From assembly GCA_013399855.1 (NCBI GenBank), contig VXAY01006782.1, positions 781,258 through 845,257 on the forward strand: DNA of 64,000 bases. Direction: 5' to 3'. Shown piece by piece: positions 49,992 to 62,840 of the stretch. The notes beneath the pieces are model-generated. The model had not been told where the DNA came from. It saw only the letters and a program-made list of their open reading frames with translations, and made no database searches. Within the stretch, counting starts at the first letter, position 1; each line of letters starts with the position of its first letter. The position numbers and the translations under genes are program-made. The DNA is from Oxyruncus cristatus (taxonomy: Eukaryota; Chordata; Aves; Passeriformes; Cotingidae).

Positions 49992-51639
49992 AGGCAGCGA
50001 AAGCATGCATACAGCGAGGGCAACCACAGGGAGTGATTGCCATGAAGAATGTTGTGTGGCTAGTAGGAATGAGAAAAGAAGATGGGACCTTAAGAGTCTG
50101 ACATTTCCAGCCACCAATTAATGAAGGAAGTAATCGAATAGTTCAAACTTAGTTTAGTATAACCCATAAGTCTGTTTCTTGGAAATTAAGAATGCAGAGA
50201 GGGCCACCAGTTTTCCTTTAAAAGTGTGACTTTAAAAGAATGAACCACGGAGCAATTTCTACAGTAACTAGCTGTTCCTGAAAACAAAATAATCAAGAAG
50301 AGAGGCTCCATGGATGCAGCTTCTTCACTCCTATTGCGGAAGACATTCCACAGGACAATACCACAGTGCAGTTGATTCCTCTTGCTGTGCAATGTTTCCC
50401 ATGCTGCATGCCAGCTCAATTTCTCAGTGATGTTGCTTGGACTCAGCAAAAGAATGTGAAAGCCCAGTACCCAGGCATCCTGCCTCTGCGCCAGTACCTT
50501 CAGATCACCTGAGAACTGGGCACCATAGGTTAGCAGAAACCAACTTCCAAATGGAACCTTATACATGAATGTAACCAACCTTGTATTGCTGGACTTTATG
50601 TAGTGTTTTAAGTGATTGAAAGCTGATGTCTGAGTCCTGTAAGAACATGCATAGGGAATCACACAATCAGATCATGTGATCAAGTTCACTGTGGTTTTTA
50701 AAATGTCTGAGCAGTGGGGGGTCTTTCAGAGCATTTGTAGATAAGAACTATGGAGAAAAGAGAGGCTTACACAGTGTTTAAACTAATGGGAGGTCTGTCT
50801 AAAGGCTGAGTATTGAGCTTGTGGATAACAGGGTATTAAGACAGCTTGAGAGGTCACTTACCTGTGTCCTACAACAGAAAACTGGAAAACTGTCATTTGT
50901 TTGTCATCAAATGCTATGCAGGATTCTCCCATCTTTCAAAACACTAACCCAGTCCATCTGCTGCTGGAAATGCTATGTATGTTGTTTGGGACCACTCAAA
51001 GGCTCCAATTTAGGTGGTGTTGCCCCTGTCCCATCATTTCCTGAACAGGCTGGACTCAAATGCAGCAGGGGATGGTAACACTGGGGTTCCCTTTGCAGCA
51101 AAGAGGCCACAGAGGGGCACACACAAGTGTGGGAGGAGAGTAATACTCCTAAACTGTCAGCTACTGTCTTCACACCACTCCTCAAGCAGTGTTTGACATG
51201 GCAGATCCAGCCTTTTGGGTATCTGGTCATCCCAGATGCAACCCTTTGTCCTCTTCTCTCCCATTTAGCAGGGAAAGTCTGTTTTCAGTCTTGCATCATC
51301 TCCTCTTCATCCTTTTGGCAGCAAAACTGCAGTCACTTACATTTCTGAGGAGCTTTGAGCCAACTCTGTCTGATGTATGTGTGTTTTACATATTTACAGT
51401 ATCTTGTTACATTTCTTGTGAGTAGTGACATCCCCAGGTATAATGTATCCAGAGTCAATAAATGCCTTTGAAATCTTTATGCACGTAGTAGCTAAAAGAT
51501 TGGGAGTGTTTGAATAAGTCTCAAGTTAGGTAAGCACATAAAGCTGACAAGTATTCATTTTAAACTAGATGTGAAGGTCAAATCTCAAAGATGGTTTAGT
51601 TACTCATTCATCTGAAACACCTGCACCTTTACTCTCTGA
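49992..51639. other. unique non-coding DNA with the longest open frame of the window
   Basis: The minus frame at 50186-50662 (158 codons) is the longest here. It has no recognisable domain, no signal peptide and mixed composition, and a frame of this length is expected about once by chance in this much AT-rich sequence. I do not call it a gene. Confidence 0.4.
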
Positions 51640-51960
51640 CTTTTGATTTATTAAAATTGAAAAGAGAATTTTTTTTAAAACATAAGGCATATTTAATTTT
51701 CTTATTCTTTAGATTACTAAAAATTAACCCTTTCATGTTTGCTTAAAAATCTTGAGAATGTTTTAATCACTCTTTTTTTTAATCAGCAAAATTATTAAAA
51801 TTATTCTCAATTTATTTGATTTTTTTCTAATTATTCTGAGACAAACTTCAGCTTTTGATAAATGATGTTTCAATGCCCATTCAGACAGTGTGAAATTTTA
51901 AGCTAAGCTTAAGGAAATTTATAAAACATGTGATTGTGACAATATTTGAATCTGATATTT
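51640..51960. other. very AT-rich segment
   Basis: Dense in AATTATT, TTAAAA and TTTAATTTT strings, with little GC for about 300 bp and a perfect 7-bp-arm palindrome TTAAGCT-A-AGCTTAA at 51898-51912. The texture resembles matrix-attachment or easily unwound DNA. No repeat family recognised. Confidence 0.3.
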
Positions 51961-54900
51961 CATTTTAGGGGCAAAAAAAATTGCTTCCAGAACATTTCAA
52001 AACTGTGGGAAGAGAATGTGGAGGAGAACCCCAAATAACCACTTTCTGCATGTCTGTGAAAGTAGCTAATATCCTTGATAACCAAACAAGGTAGGGAGGT
52101 GCGAAGCTTACCTTGGCCTGTTTTCCTTTTGCCTGCTTCAGCTGTATTTTACCTCTCCCTTCAGCCACCATGTGATGTCATTATTTTTCAATCCAAATAT
52201 ACTCTAATCCACAGAACTGATATTCTTTCCGCTACAGAATTAGCCTACTCATGTACAGAAAAGGTCTCCCCACACTACTCCTTCCAGACTTTTTAAATAC
52301 TGTATATTTTGTGACATTTTCCCTGTACACCCCCATCCCTCTGTATCTACCCAGACTGTAAGGAATGAGATAAGGTTTTTTTGTTGTAGTGAGTACTCAT
52401 TTCTTTTACTCACAAGCAGTCCTGGAGCATGGTGGTGTTTGCTCCCAATCCAGCTACAACTCAGGATTTGGGACACTCACTTGCTCTCCTCACAGATCTT
52501 CTCTTCTTTGTCTGTGAGCACCTGATGAAAGAAGGCAGTAAGCTCTACTTTACCTAAAGTGTCCCACATGGTGTTGCACAAAAGTTAGCACCTGATCATT
52601 CCCAAATGATGGGATAGGGGAAACAGTGAAAATGAGAAGCAGAGTTCAGTAGAAATGCACATTAATGAAGTGTCAAATATATGCTTTCATCTTAGCTTCA
52701 TACACCTTCATCTCAACCCTCTCCCTCCAGTTTGACATCCATACCACTTGCATACAACCTCACCCATTCCAGTGCATGTTGCAAGAAAAGAAGATATTCC
52801 ATTTTGTTCAAGACACAGCCCACAGTATGATTCATTAATTTATCATTGTAGCAAGTACTTGAAGCCACATCAGCTTTATGGCCACCATAAAGTGTCCCAC
52901 CTAACACAGAACGAGAGCACCTTGCAGTACCTGCCTAATACCAAAGTGATAATTTCACCATTGCACTGTTTTATGAGGCAGTAATCCAGTTCCTGAGCAG
53001 AAAAACTACCAGGCTGAAAGCTGAGTAGTTTATCTTGATGAGGAAACTGTATCATTGCCGAGTAAAATAGCATAATGGTAATATTACCACTTTTCTGTGC
53101 TTCAGGTAGGGATTTTTTGTTTGTTTTATGGTGTGATTTGTGGGGGTTTTTTGAAGACTTTTAATGTGCCTTCATCCAATCGACAAAACCGAACTAAAAC
53201 ATCTATGGATTTGGGTTTAATCTCATTGTGTGTTTAAAATAGCTCACAAGGAAAGGATATTTGTGGTCAATACAAACAATGGAAATGTGTTTGAATTTGG
53301 TGTATAGGTAGGCAGCCTTTAAGAATATGGCCTGCAAAGCACTGCACTGCTGGACTCAACTCTTTTGGCTTTGTTTTTTGGCTTGCCTAACAATGGATTT
53401 ATACCACCTTCTGATCTTAATATTAAAAAGTGAAACAGTACCAGCTAAGGTTTAGCGTGGGATCACCGGAGCAGCTGCTCACCACTCTGCATGGTGTGCT
53501 AAGTACCCAGGGCTGGTACAGATCAGGGTTATCTGTATATCGACAGATGGAGGCAATACTGACTGTGCTTATTTGGGGATAGGAATCTGTACTTTCTGCC
53601 ACAGCTGAGTCCAGGGCAAAGCCCCCATAGGCTGTCTAGCTACCTGGCATATCACAGGGGTAAATTTCAGCTCCCCGGGTGTTTCTCACCCCTTCCACAG
53701 AAGTGCACACGTGTACAAGGGTGTTTGTGTGCATATTTCTCTCAAAGGCAATAACCTTGTGTGTACTTTTGTTTCATTAGTGGTGTACTTAAGTGGTTCT
53801 TCATGCCTTGGCCATCTTTTTTAAGCTGCTGGTTTTGTTATATGAAACTTCCATGCTGAACTGTACAAAATCAATAAATAACAACAGGAGGATATTTCAT
53901 CTGCCTTTCCTGCAAGCCTCTATTCCTCTTGACATATGCTGGGAATGTTGAAAGGCGAAATTATTTCAAAACCAAATGAGAAACAGTGCCCTTTGATTAA
54001 GTTTTTCTTATATAGAAGATTCCAAAGAGAAAACAAAAATATCTCTCTCTCTTCCTCGTAACTTCTTTCCTCAGGCTCAATAGAAAAAGATAAAATGAGA
54101 AACATTACAATGGCATTTGCCTATTTGCAGGCAGAATATATTGAAGGTGAGCAGGCATTCACCTTCAAAGATAAAACCGAGTCAGAGAGAAAGAGTCCAC
54201 ATTGCCCTTAGAAGTAATGATCGTTCACATCACACTGGATGTTTGTTATGCCAGCCGTTTGTCAGTCAAGCAGCAGACGTCTTTTTGCTGCACTCTGGTC
54301 CCACATTGCAAATAGAATAATGCCATAATTGATGAGGCTGTACAGGTCATGAGAGTTATTAAATGTCTTTCCTTTGCACCTAAACCTTTCTTGTTTCCAC
54401 ACAAGATAAATTATATGGTCTCTGTATATTTATATTTTAAAAAAGTTGCTATTTTATGTTACTGAAGGAAAATAGGAAACTACGAGAAGAGTATCACCTT
54501 AAAGTAAGGGTCACTCTACGACATGGTTTGCAAGGGTATACAAGAGACCAAAATGTTAGATCCTCCTCTTATTCCTGTGTCACCTGCAGAAATGCATTAG
54601 TCGCCCATGTACCCTGCCCTCCCAGAGAGCTTGACAGGGCTGGAGATGGGTCTGTGTCTGTTTTATTGTCAGCTCTGGCAGCAGTGCAGGCATATGCTGT
54701 CCCTTGTTCTGGCATTGTTGCAATATCTGCAGTCAGACTGAGGTCTGTATCTTCACGTGTACCTGAACTCTCATAAGGGTCTGTTACATCAGGATGCCCA
54801 GCTTGACATAACTTAGAAGGGTTGTCTCTCAGATCGTGCTGAACGCATCTTTCCTTTTGCTCTCTTTCCTTTGCCCCCCCTTGAACAGAGCCCTTTCAAG

Positions 54901-57379
54901 GCTCTGAAGTAAGGGACCTCCAATTGCTAATCCATTTTTAAAGACTGGGATTGGTCTACAGGTATTTCTGCAACACCTTATCTCTGGTCTCCAGCTGGAA
55001 ATGTAATGCAGCACATAATTGCACGAGTGTCTCAGTAATGGTGTAAATTCAAATTAAATCATGGGGTATTTCACACTGTGCACGTAACTCCTGATGTCTG
55101 TTTTACAGGCTGCACAATTTAGCAGCATGCTTTTCGAAGATGTAGCACTACGGTAGACATTAAGTACAAGAAAAATAAATGTATGGACGTTGCATCAGTA
55201 CAAGATTTTTTTTTGCCTTTCAGGGATGACACCAAGGTAAACTAAAACAATCTATTTAATTCATCTTAATTCTTCCTGGCAATAATTTCTAAAAAAATAG
55301 TACAAGCAAGGCAACCAAAGAGGCCCTTGGGTAGGTAAGTTAGATTTGATCTTTAGAATAAATACTTACTTTCTTGGACTCAAGTAGAAGAAGAGTATTC
55401 ACTGCCCCTCAGTCTTCTCTCATACTGGTCTACCATGGTGTATATCCTCATTCTTTCCGTATCTCACACTGAAAAGCACTTTTTTCACAGGTCCACTAGC
55501 ATCTCCTGTTTTGAATCTGCCCCTCAGCACTGATGTGGTACTTTGCAGTGTGTGCATCGTGAATACCATGTTGCCTGTATTCTAGCCCCATTGGGAACCA
55601 ATGACCCAAAACCAGACCATGACCAGCCAGCTCCTGGAATCTAACTGCATGGTCAGCTTTGCTCTACTGGCCTCTCACAACTGTGGATCACAATACATTC
55701 ATGTAGCTAAAGAAGAACAAGCAAAAAAACCCAGTGTTTATCCTCCATTCTCTTTTGCTTTGCCTTTTTTTTTAGTTTTCCATACATAAAGGAGGGAGAA
55801 TAACAGAATGAATCTCCATCGCACCATCTTACTCTATAAAACTGTTTTGGCTCAGAGGCAGAATTGTTCTTATTCAGCCCAAACAGATTTGGGCAATGAT
55901 AGATTTGTGCTTCAGAGCACAGGAATGTTCAGGCATCAGCAGACTGGCTATTTGTTTAGGTTTATTTTTTCATATGACATAAGCTCCTTCCAAATAATAC
56001 CTGCCATCATCGTAGATTATGCTGTCCCTACACTTGCTGTTCATAGTAACACTTTCCGCACTTACATTTCAATGCTAAGGAAAGCTAAAGGTAGGGAGTT
56101 CATTACAGAAGCTCCCTTCAGGCTCTTGGCAAGATATAGTGAGGTGCCAGTTCTTCCAAGTAATTTTCAGTGAACAAGAATATACTGGAGCATTCCACCG
56201 AGTATATTGAACATTATTTCCTTGTGGTACATACACCATATTTTGTACAACTGTGATTAAAATGACTTCATTTGATCATGCAATTACTTATGAGGTTTTT
56301 TCCTAGCATCTTCTAAACCAACGGTTATTCAAAATGCAAGAAACTTTTGAAGTTTGCCTGCTCCATGTGGTACCAGGTCAATTGAGCCCTGTCTCAAGCT
56401 GACCACTGGAATGTATATCATGGTTTTCACTGTTGCCAGTGCTCAGGTCTCTACCCTAGGTACATTGCCACTGTCACTCAAACCAAATAAACAGATAATA
56501 ATTTCAAAATGAATGCACGTGCTGCAACAGCAACAATAGGTATTTATTCAAAGGAAAGAGGGAGTCTGGTACTTGCATCGTGTAATTTTAGACACTCAGC
56601 TCAAGTAATGGAGATCATTTAGACACCCAGTTGAGGCTAATTCCCTAGGCCCCTTATGTAGCCCATGAGGAGAAGTTCCACTTGTATGGTGCTTCTAGGC
56701 AGGAAGATCTCAAAGCCATCAGGCTGGAGCTGCAACAAATACATGGCATTCTGCCATGCCAAGGCAGTGTGAGTACCTTGAGAGGTAATGGGCTTCAGAA
56801 GGGGAAAGTTTCCCCTTCTTCACAATCAGAAGCATCACTGAAGGCCAGCTGTGAACTCTAAGCAGTCCTCCAGCACATCAGATATGCAGAAGGTGATTAT
56901 TGACCTACAACATCTTTACACACTAGGTAGAAGCATGAGTCCTTCCACTGTTCCCCTGTTTGTCGGTACTGCTCCTGCCCTATATAAGCCAGTTTGTTTA
57001 CCAGAAACTTTTTAGTCAAGATATCTTTTTTTTGTTCTACACAAAGATGTTGCGGGTCTGTAAATACATTGCTCAGAGGACTGGCCTGGTTTTGTGAGTT
57101 CTGTTTTGTTTGTTTTCCCTGGAAATTGCATAATTTGTTTTATTCTGGTAGCATTTTTTGTTTTATCATGCTCTGACAGATGCTGAGATTGCATCTTTGT
57201 ACATATTAGTTAGTCAAGATGTTTCAGAGGGGTCATCTAGCTTGCCTACTTTCTGCCAGTGCCACATTTGACTCAAGCTGCATTAAAGGCTTTCCATTTC
57301 AGTGGCCCACAGGCATGCATGAAGTCTGAATCATGGGTGGGTGGTGATTTAAGCTAGGTGAAAGAGGAAAATAATACCT
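51961..57379. other. unique non-coding DNA
   Basis: No gene, RNA or transposon recognised. Plus frames of 106 codons (54456-54776) and 121 codons (55808-56173) show no familiar motif. Confidence 0.4.
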
Positions 57380-57580
57380 GCAGCTTTTGTCCTGCTGCCT
57401 CTCCATTAATGAGTGCAAAATTCATTCTGTGGGTTCCGTAAACCTCATTTAGGTGTGTCAGCAAGAGCCGAACTGTATTAAAAGCCTGAAACTGGAAAAA
57501 ATGAGGTGCAATGCCAATTACTTTTCAGCTTCAAATTTTAGCTTACGGTTTATTCCCACAAATACTTAAAGGTCATCAGC
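57380..57580. promoter_or_regulatory. candidate conserved non-coding element
   Basis: Repeat-free stretch with homeodomain cores (CCATTAATGAG near 57402, CAATTACTTTTCAGC near 57514) and three kept CpGs (57438, 57469 and 57546) in otherwise CpG-poor DNA. Function inferred from texture only. Confidence 0.22.
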
Positions 57581-57581
57581 A

Positions 57582-57609
57582 TTTTTTCTTTTTTTTTCTT
57601 TTTTTTTTT
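57582..57609. repeat. T-rich low-complexity tract
   Basis: T runs of 6, 8 and 11, broken by C. Confidence 0.88.
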
Positions 57610-60600
57610 AATTAACAAGTTATTTAGATTTCTTCTTCATGTTCTCAGCTCTCTGTGGTGTAGCACAGAAAGAGAGCCCAATAAAGTACAAACCAAAGAG
57701 CTCATCTCTCATACTAAAAGGGAGTCAGACAATGATAGTCCCTTTTTCTTTTTAATCACAGGCAGTATTCATAGCACTTCCTCTATTTTCTGTTTTCTTT
57801 CTTATTTTCATGGATTATGCAATGGAAATATAATAATTTTTAATCAAGTTTAATTATATACTTCATTCTCATGCTTTATTTCTCCCACTTGCTAAAAAGG
57901 TAAGTATCTATTTCATTCTGCTTCCTTTGTTGGAGCATTAATAAATCCATCAAATAACAATATGTGGCTTCAAAGTTAGTGTGCCTGCACAGACACAGAC
58001 ACCCACACCAGAAGCCTGTCCTGACTTTGGAATCCTCTTGTGGACTCCTCCTACCATGAGGTTTAATGTAAGGCATGTCTTGAACCGCAGTGAGTTGGTA
58101 CGTTCTTGTGTGTCCGCATGCCCTTGGAGTGACACCACATCATAAATTCTGAAGCATCTCTCACACTGATAATAGGTCTATCTTGTACCCATCATATTCA
58201 TCTCAGGGGTCTGGTGCTTCAAAGAAGATGCCAGGCTAATTCTCATAAATATTCCTCAGTTTATTAATGCTGAAAGGTGTCCCTCTCATCTTTTGCAATT
58301 GAAAGTACTGTTCTGAAGAAAAAGAGTTATAGTCCTGGTTTTAAAAAAATCACACTTTAAAAAAAAATTGTTTTTTATGTTACTTTGAAAACTTTTAATG
58401 GATTAGATAATTGTAACAAATAATTTAAATTTATTTCTGGTTTTTCATGTTTACCTACTTTTCTTTGCATTATGCTGGACAATCAAGGTTGATGAATTTA
58501 TTGCATATTATTCTCTATCATTTCTATCTCCAGGTTTCATATCATGTCAGGGTCTGAATTTTAAGTGCTACAGGCAAGGGTGAAGCATATTTGTTTATTC
58601 ACTTTAATCATCACTGAAATAATAATAAAAATCTGCAGTGAGATATTTATATTTCATCAAGTGTTGTGTTTAAGTTACAAAGCCACACTGAATACTTGGA
58701 AGTGGGGGCAGAGCTTTGTCCCCTCTCTTTTGTTAAGCTGTCCTGCCTGGGCATTCCTCAGACAAGGTTCAAGGATTTACAGTGCAGGTTGAGTCTCAGA
58801 TACAGTCCTCACTCCCTTTTACATCCTTTCCTGAATGCTGGTGTGCAGTGCATCACACTGCTTCTCTCTTTTTGTAAATCATTGCCTTTTTGATAACCTT
58901 TCCTTTTCTTCTTCAGCTTTCTTAGAAGTGAGCCATAGGCCAAAAAAATGGGGGAGGATGAAAATGGAAACAGAATTGGCACTCACGGTTTCATCCAGCA
59001 GATTTTTTTTCTGTTCATAGTGGAAATCTTTATAACCTTGTCCAAAATGTCGACATATTTTTAAACAAATGTTGACAGGGGTGGGCAAACTTCAGCAAGA
59101 GTGTTTACTCCAGAGCTTATTTCCTTCATCACTAAGACATCTATGGCTATGATATGTGCTAAGAAGGCATTTTCTGGGTTTCAATAAGATCGTCTGATAA
59201 CTCGGTCATCATTCTCCCAGTCAAACCTGAGGGAAATGTGGGTTTGCTCCTAAGGTTGGTTTCTAATGATCCAATAGAGACTAGCTGTGGGCAAGGTCAT
59301 TTAACAACCGAGTGGCTATCATTGCTTTATGAGAGAGCAAAGTTGTAATAGACAGGGTGGAGTGAGTTGCAGATATCGAAAACATAAAGTAAAATAAGAG
59401 CTTTTAGACAGCTGTAGCACTGAGAGAGGAAAAAAACATATATCTTGAACTGCTGTAACTCAGACCTACTGGACCTGCTACTCACGGACGCAAGGTCACC
59501 AGCACACTGTGCCAGGTTATTTTCATGAAGAATGGAGAAATCTAATGAACATAGGGGAAGAGGAGATTGTTTGTCAGTGACAGAGATGCTTTTGCTCCAC
59601 AGTGGGGGTTTCAACAATGTGGGGATGGCATAAAGAGAGGTAAAACCTTGCCTGTGTTCAAGATTTGAAGGATGTGGAATTTTTGTCTTTGACTACAATG
59701 AAGCCAGGATTTCATGCCAGAAAACTAGTGCATTTAATGTAAAATATATCAGTTGCAGGGCCAAAGAATAGGGTTATCTGATGCAGAATTTGTCATATAG
59801 CAATGCTGTAGCAACTGTCACAGTGCCCTAAGATGAGAAAGTACTAGTAACAACAATAGAAATTGAATCGGTACCCCTTTCATGACAAGTGTCACCTGAG
59901 TTAGCTCTATGTGTGATATTGACTGAAAATCCGAAACTGGAAATGGATAATTGAGTTGTTTATTCTCTGGCACTTCGTGGGAAGTGCAGAGGTAACTGCT
60001 GTACTTTAAATCAACTGTTGATATTTTTTATATGATTAACAAGGATTTTAAGGTACATGAGGAATGGCTGAGGCTGTTATCCCTGCATGACACTATAAAA
60101 AGGATTTTATTTTTAATCCTGTGAAGGGCACTGTGAGTTGCTTTGGTGGCTTTGACAAAAAAACAGCTGTGGTGACTGACGGTTCTCCAGGTGTGTAGGG
60201 GGAATCAAAAATTTTATTGGTTTACTTAAAAAGAAATATGGAGTGAACTTCTTACCTTTTCAATGAATGAGGTACCGAAAAGCCTCATGCAGGAAGGTAC
60301 TAGTACTGGCAAATGTCATGGAAGTTGTTATAGTGATTAACCTTGTCAGAGCGAGGAATGGAGCTTTCTATGGCTATCAGTCTGTCTCTGACACAAAAGT
60401 TGCTGAGAACAGAGTTTGGGGATAGGTTTCTTCAAGTTAAAGTGTAAGAGATGATATTTTGAGAAATGAAAAATATTTTTTTCCTCTGAGAATTAAATGC
60501 TAATTTTCATGATGAAGCTTTCTGGAGCCAATAAACTACCGACAGATTTTATCAGCACAAATTGTGCAGTATTGTTGGTTTGTGTGCTTTGGCATTTGCT

Positions 60601-61168
60601 TATAAAGTAATTCTTACCTCAGGTTTCATTTTAATAGAAATATAAAAGTTATTGGAAAATACAATGGGCAGATGATATTGTCTTCTTCCCAGTTATCATT
60701 TATATTTCTGTTAGAACAACAGATGAAAAATGAATTATCCATAGAAATTGTTAATGTAATTTGATTTTTTACTGCAGGTGGAGTAAAATACTAGTTGCCA
60801 CATTTTTTCATATATCCACACTAATTGATGCATAGAGTCTGAGACAGGAATACTGGAGACCTTTCACAGAAAAAAATTTACTGGATTCAGCAATTCTTGC
60901 TGTCAGTCCTGACAAAATAAAACATGGTGCGATACACAACAACATACATGTTTCCACAGTCTGACTCACACTATGAAGTTTGAGTAGGCATGCTCTGTGG
61001 GATATGCAGTTGCATGCCTCAGCCTAGACATGTCATTGCTTTTAGCTGTGAGGATGGAGTAACAGTATAGAGAGTTGCATAATCAACCTCTTACAGTCCA
61101 TATCCCCCCCAAATTACTTACATCCTGAAGGTAGAGGAAAAACGGCAGCAAACCTGGTTAATGGTTAA
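57610..61168. other. unique AT-rich non-coding DNA
   Basis: No gene recognised. 58330-58450 is very AT-rich. 60530-60790 is smooth, repeat-free, AT-rich sequence that could be conserved, but shows no specific cluster of sites. Confidence 0.4.
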
Positions 61169-61945
61169 AATCACAGAATCAGTCAGGTTGGAAGGGAGCA
61201 CAGGTAGGCCATCTGGTCCAACCTCTTTGCTTGAGCAGAGTCATATTACAGCACATTGTACAGGACTGTGTCCAGATGGTTCTTGAACATCTCCAGTGAG
61301 GGAGAGTCCACAGCCTCTCTGGGCACTCTGTCCCAGTACATGGTAACCCGCACAGTAAAGAAGTTCTGCCTCATATTCAGGTGGAACTTCCTGTCTTCCA
61401 TTTCTGCCTCTTGTCCTATTGCTTGGCACCACCGAGAAGAGCTTGGACCCATCCTCTGGACACCCTCCCTTCAGATACTGACAAACATTGATAAGGTTCC
61501 CTCTCAGTCATGTCTTCTCAAGGCTGAGCAGGCCCAGCCTCCTCAGCCTTCCCTTGCTAATGAGGTGCTCTAGTCCCCTAATCACGTTCATAGCCCTCCA
61601 CTGGACCTGCTCCAGGAGCTCCATGTCCCTCTTTTACTGCAAAGCCCAGAATTGAACACAGCACTCCAAATGTGGCCTCACTGGGACTGAGCAGAGGGGC
61701 AGGATCACCTCCCTTGACCTGCTGGCAATGCTTTTTATAGTGCACCCCAGGATACCATTGGCCTTCTTGGCCGCAAGGACACACTGCTGGCTCACAGACA
61801 GTTGTTGTCAACCAGGACTCAAAGTCCTCTACAGGGCTGCTTTGAGCAGGCCAGCCCCCAGTCTACCTAATAAGGAGTTATTCTTCCCAAGGTGCAGGAT
61901 CCTCCATTTGTCTTTGTTGAATTTCAGAGTGTTCCCAAAACATTA
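61169..61945 (-). mobile_element. CR1 LINE, 3' part with ORF2 tail and 3' UTR
   Basis: The left edge AATCACAGAATC is the CR1 3' terminal repeat, followed by the hallmark AGGTTGGAAGGGAGCACAGG and CCATCTGGTCCAACC of the 3' UTR in reverse complement. To the right lies the C-terminal part of ORF2. The copy is 5'-truncated near 61945, at about the end of the reverse-transcriptase domain, and is the longest CR1 3' fragment in the window. Insertion is on the minus strand, as for the three shorter CR1 ends. Confidence 0.93.
61246..61945 (-). pseudogene. CR1 ORF2 C-terminal remnant (reverse transcriptase-endonuclease polyprotein)
   Basis: In intact CR1, ORF2 codes for an endonuclease plus reverse transcriptase that copies the element RNA into the genome. 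Only its C-terminal tail is left here. On the minus strand one frame reads [17 protein letters not shown], then [69 protein letters not shown] and FSVVPSNRTRG, all characteristic of the CR1 tail. Two in-frame stops interrupt it (TAA at 61634-61636, TGA at 61508-61510). A frameshift near 61395-61405 moves the last part (KFHLNMRQNFFTVRV, then DSPSLEMFKNHLD) to the neighbouring frame, which ends at 61246. The catalytic RT motifs lie upstream of the truncation and are missing. Dead copy. Confidence 0.92.
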
Positions 61946-62570
61946 GAGGAGTTCTCATCAAAAAAAACCTTGTTTATTTTCAAGAAACACCAATAGGTGG
62001 AAGAACTTCCTGTGAATTTCAAACTCAACAAATCGAAGGCAAAAATAGACTGATTGTATTCTTTTACTTCCTAGACTCCCAGCAACAACTGTCAGTGCAG
62101 ACCTAGACAACATAATAAAGCAGAAAACTACTGACATAATCTTGACACCAGAGTCCTGCTTACCATGTTGGAAATTTATGTTTCTGAATTTTACTTGTTG
62201 TGTGTTTTTTACTGTTAGCATTTCGGAATGCTAAGCGTCCTCTTAAATAATTAGTTATAACAGCCATTGTGGAGAGAAATGGAGAAATGAAACCATGCCA
62301 GTATTCTTTCATATTAATCCAATTTTATGTCAGTGGTCTTGATCTTTTGTCATCTTAAGAGTCTTATTTTGGTTGCAGGCTATCACAGTATTACAAAAAC
62401 ATCATTTGGCTTTTCAGTGCAGGTAATTTCTATTCTAAAGGAATTCCCTCCACCTGGAGGAAATGTTGATATAAATAAGACCAGACAAGTGATTGTGCCT
62501 TTCTTGAGAATTACTGGTGCTATAAATTTTAGCTAATCCCAGACTTGAGGAATCAGCACTCTAAAGCTCC
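61946..62570. other. non-CR1 spacer
   Basis: Sequence between the two minus-strand CR1 pieces. It shows no CR1 ORF2 endonuclease or RT motifs. The 87-codon minus frame at 61958-62221 is not CR1-like. Confidence 0.45.
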
Positions 62571-62668
62571 AGGTCTTTAAACACTTGAATAGCTCTATTG
62601 AAAGCAGTGGCACTTTGTCTGTGCTTAAAGAAAAGTACCAGCATAAGTCTTTAAAAGATCAGGATCTA
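62571..62668. repeat. relic of ancient palindromic amniote repeat (type A)
   Basis: GTCTTTAAACACTTGAATAG, then ATTGAAAGCAGTGGCACTTT, then GTGCTTAAAG, GCATAAGTCTTT and GATCAGGATC: both arms and the centre of the type-A element in order. This is the most complete of the three copies. Confidence 0.6.
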
Positions 62669-62840
62669 AGGCAGAAATGTATTACCCTGGTAGCTCAAAC
62701 ACCTAATTTTAGATTTACAATACTGGTATTGTTTGACCCTGTTGTTACGTTTGACTGTCCCACCTCTTCACTGTAAGACCTAAGACCCCCCCAAGAAGCA
62801 CAATGAAACTTTCATGCCTTGACTCTTGACACTATGGGAG
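62669..62840. other. non-coding spacer
   Basis: Short unique stretch before the CR1 ORF1 remnant. Contains a C-run (62787-62793). Confidence 0.35.

Noticed and set aside
50186..50662. Longest open frame (158 codons, minus strand)
   Set aside because: No known domain, signal peptide or splice context. One frame of this size is about what chance gives in 128 kb of six-frame AT-rich sequence.
54456..54776. 106-codon plus-strand frame starting with a charged stretch
   Set aside because: The start resembles a coiled coil only for a few residues. The rest is unstructured and unmatched.
55808..56173. 121-codon plus-strand frame
   Set aside because: No recognisable family and no promoter or splice support.
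61256..61573. 105-codon plus-strand frame
   Set aside because: Antisense to the CR1 ORF2 remnant; a shadow of the LINE.
61578..61811. Minus-strand 77-codon frame inside the CR1 3' fragment
   Set aside because: Out-of-frame shadow. The true CR1 ORF2 frame is the neighbouring one, interrupted by two stops.
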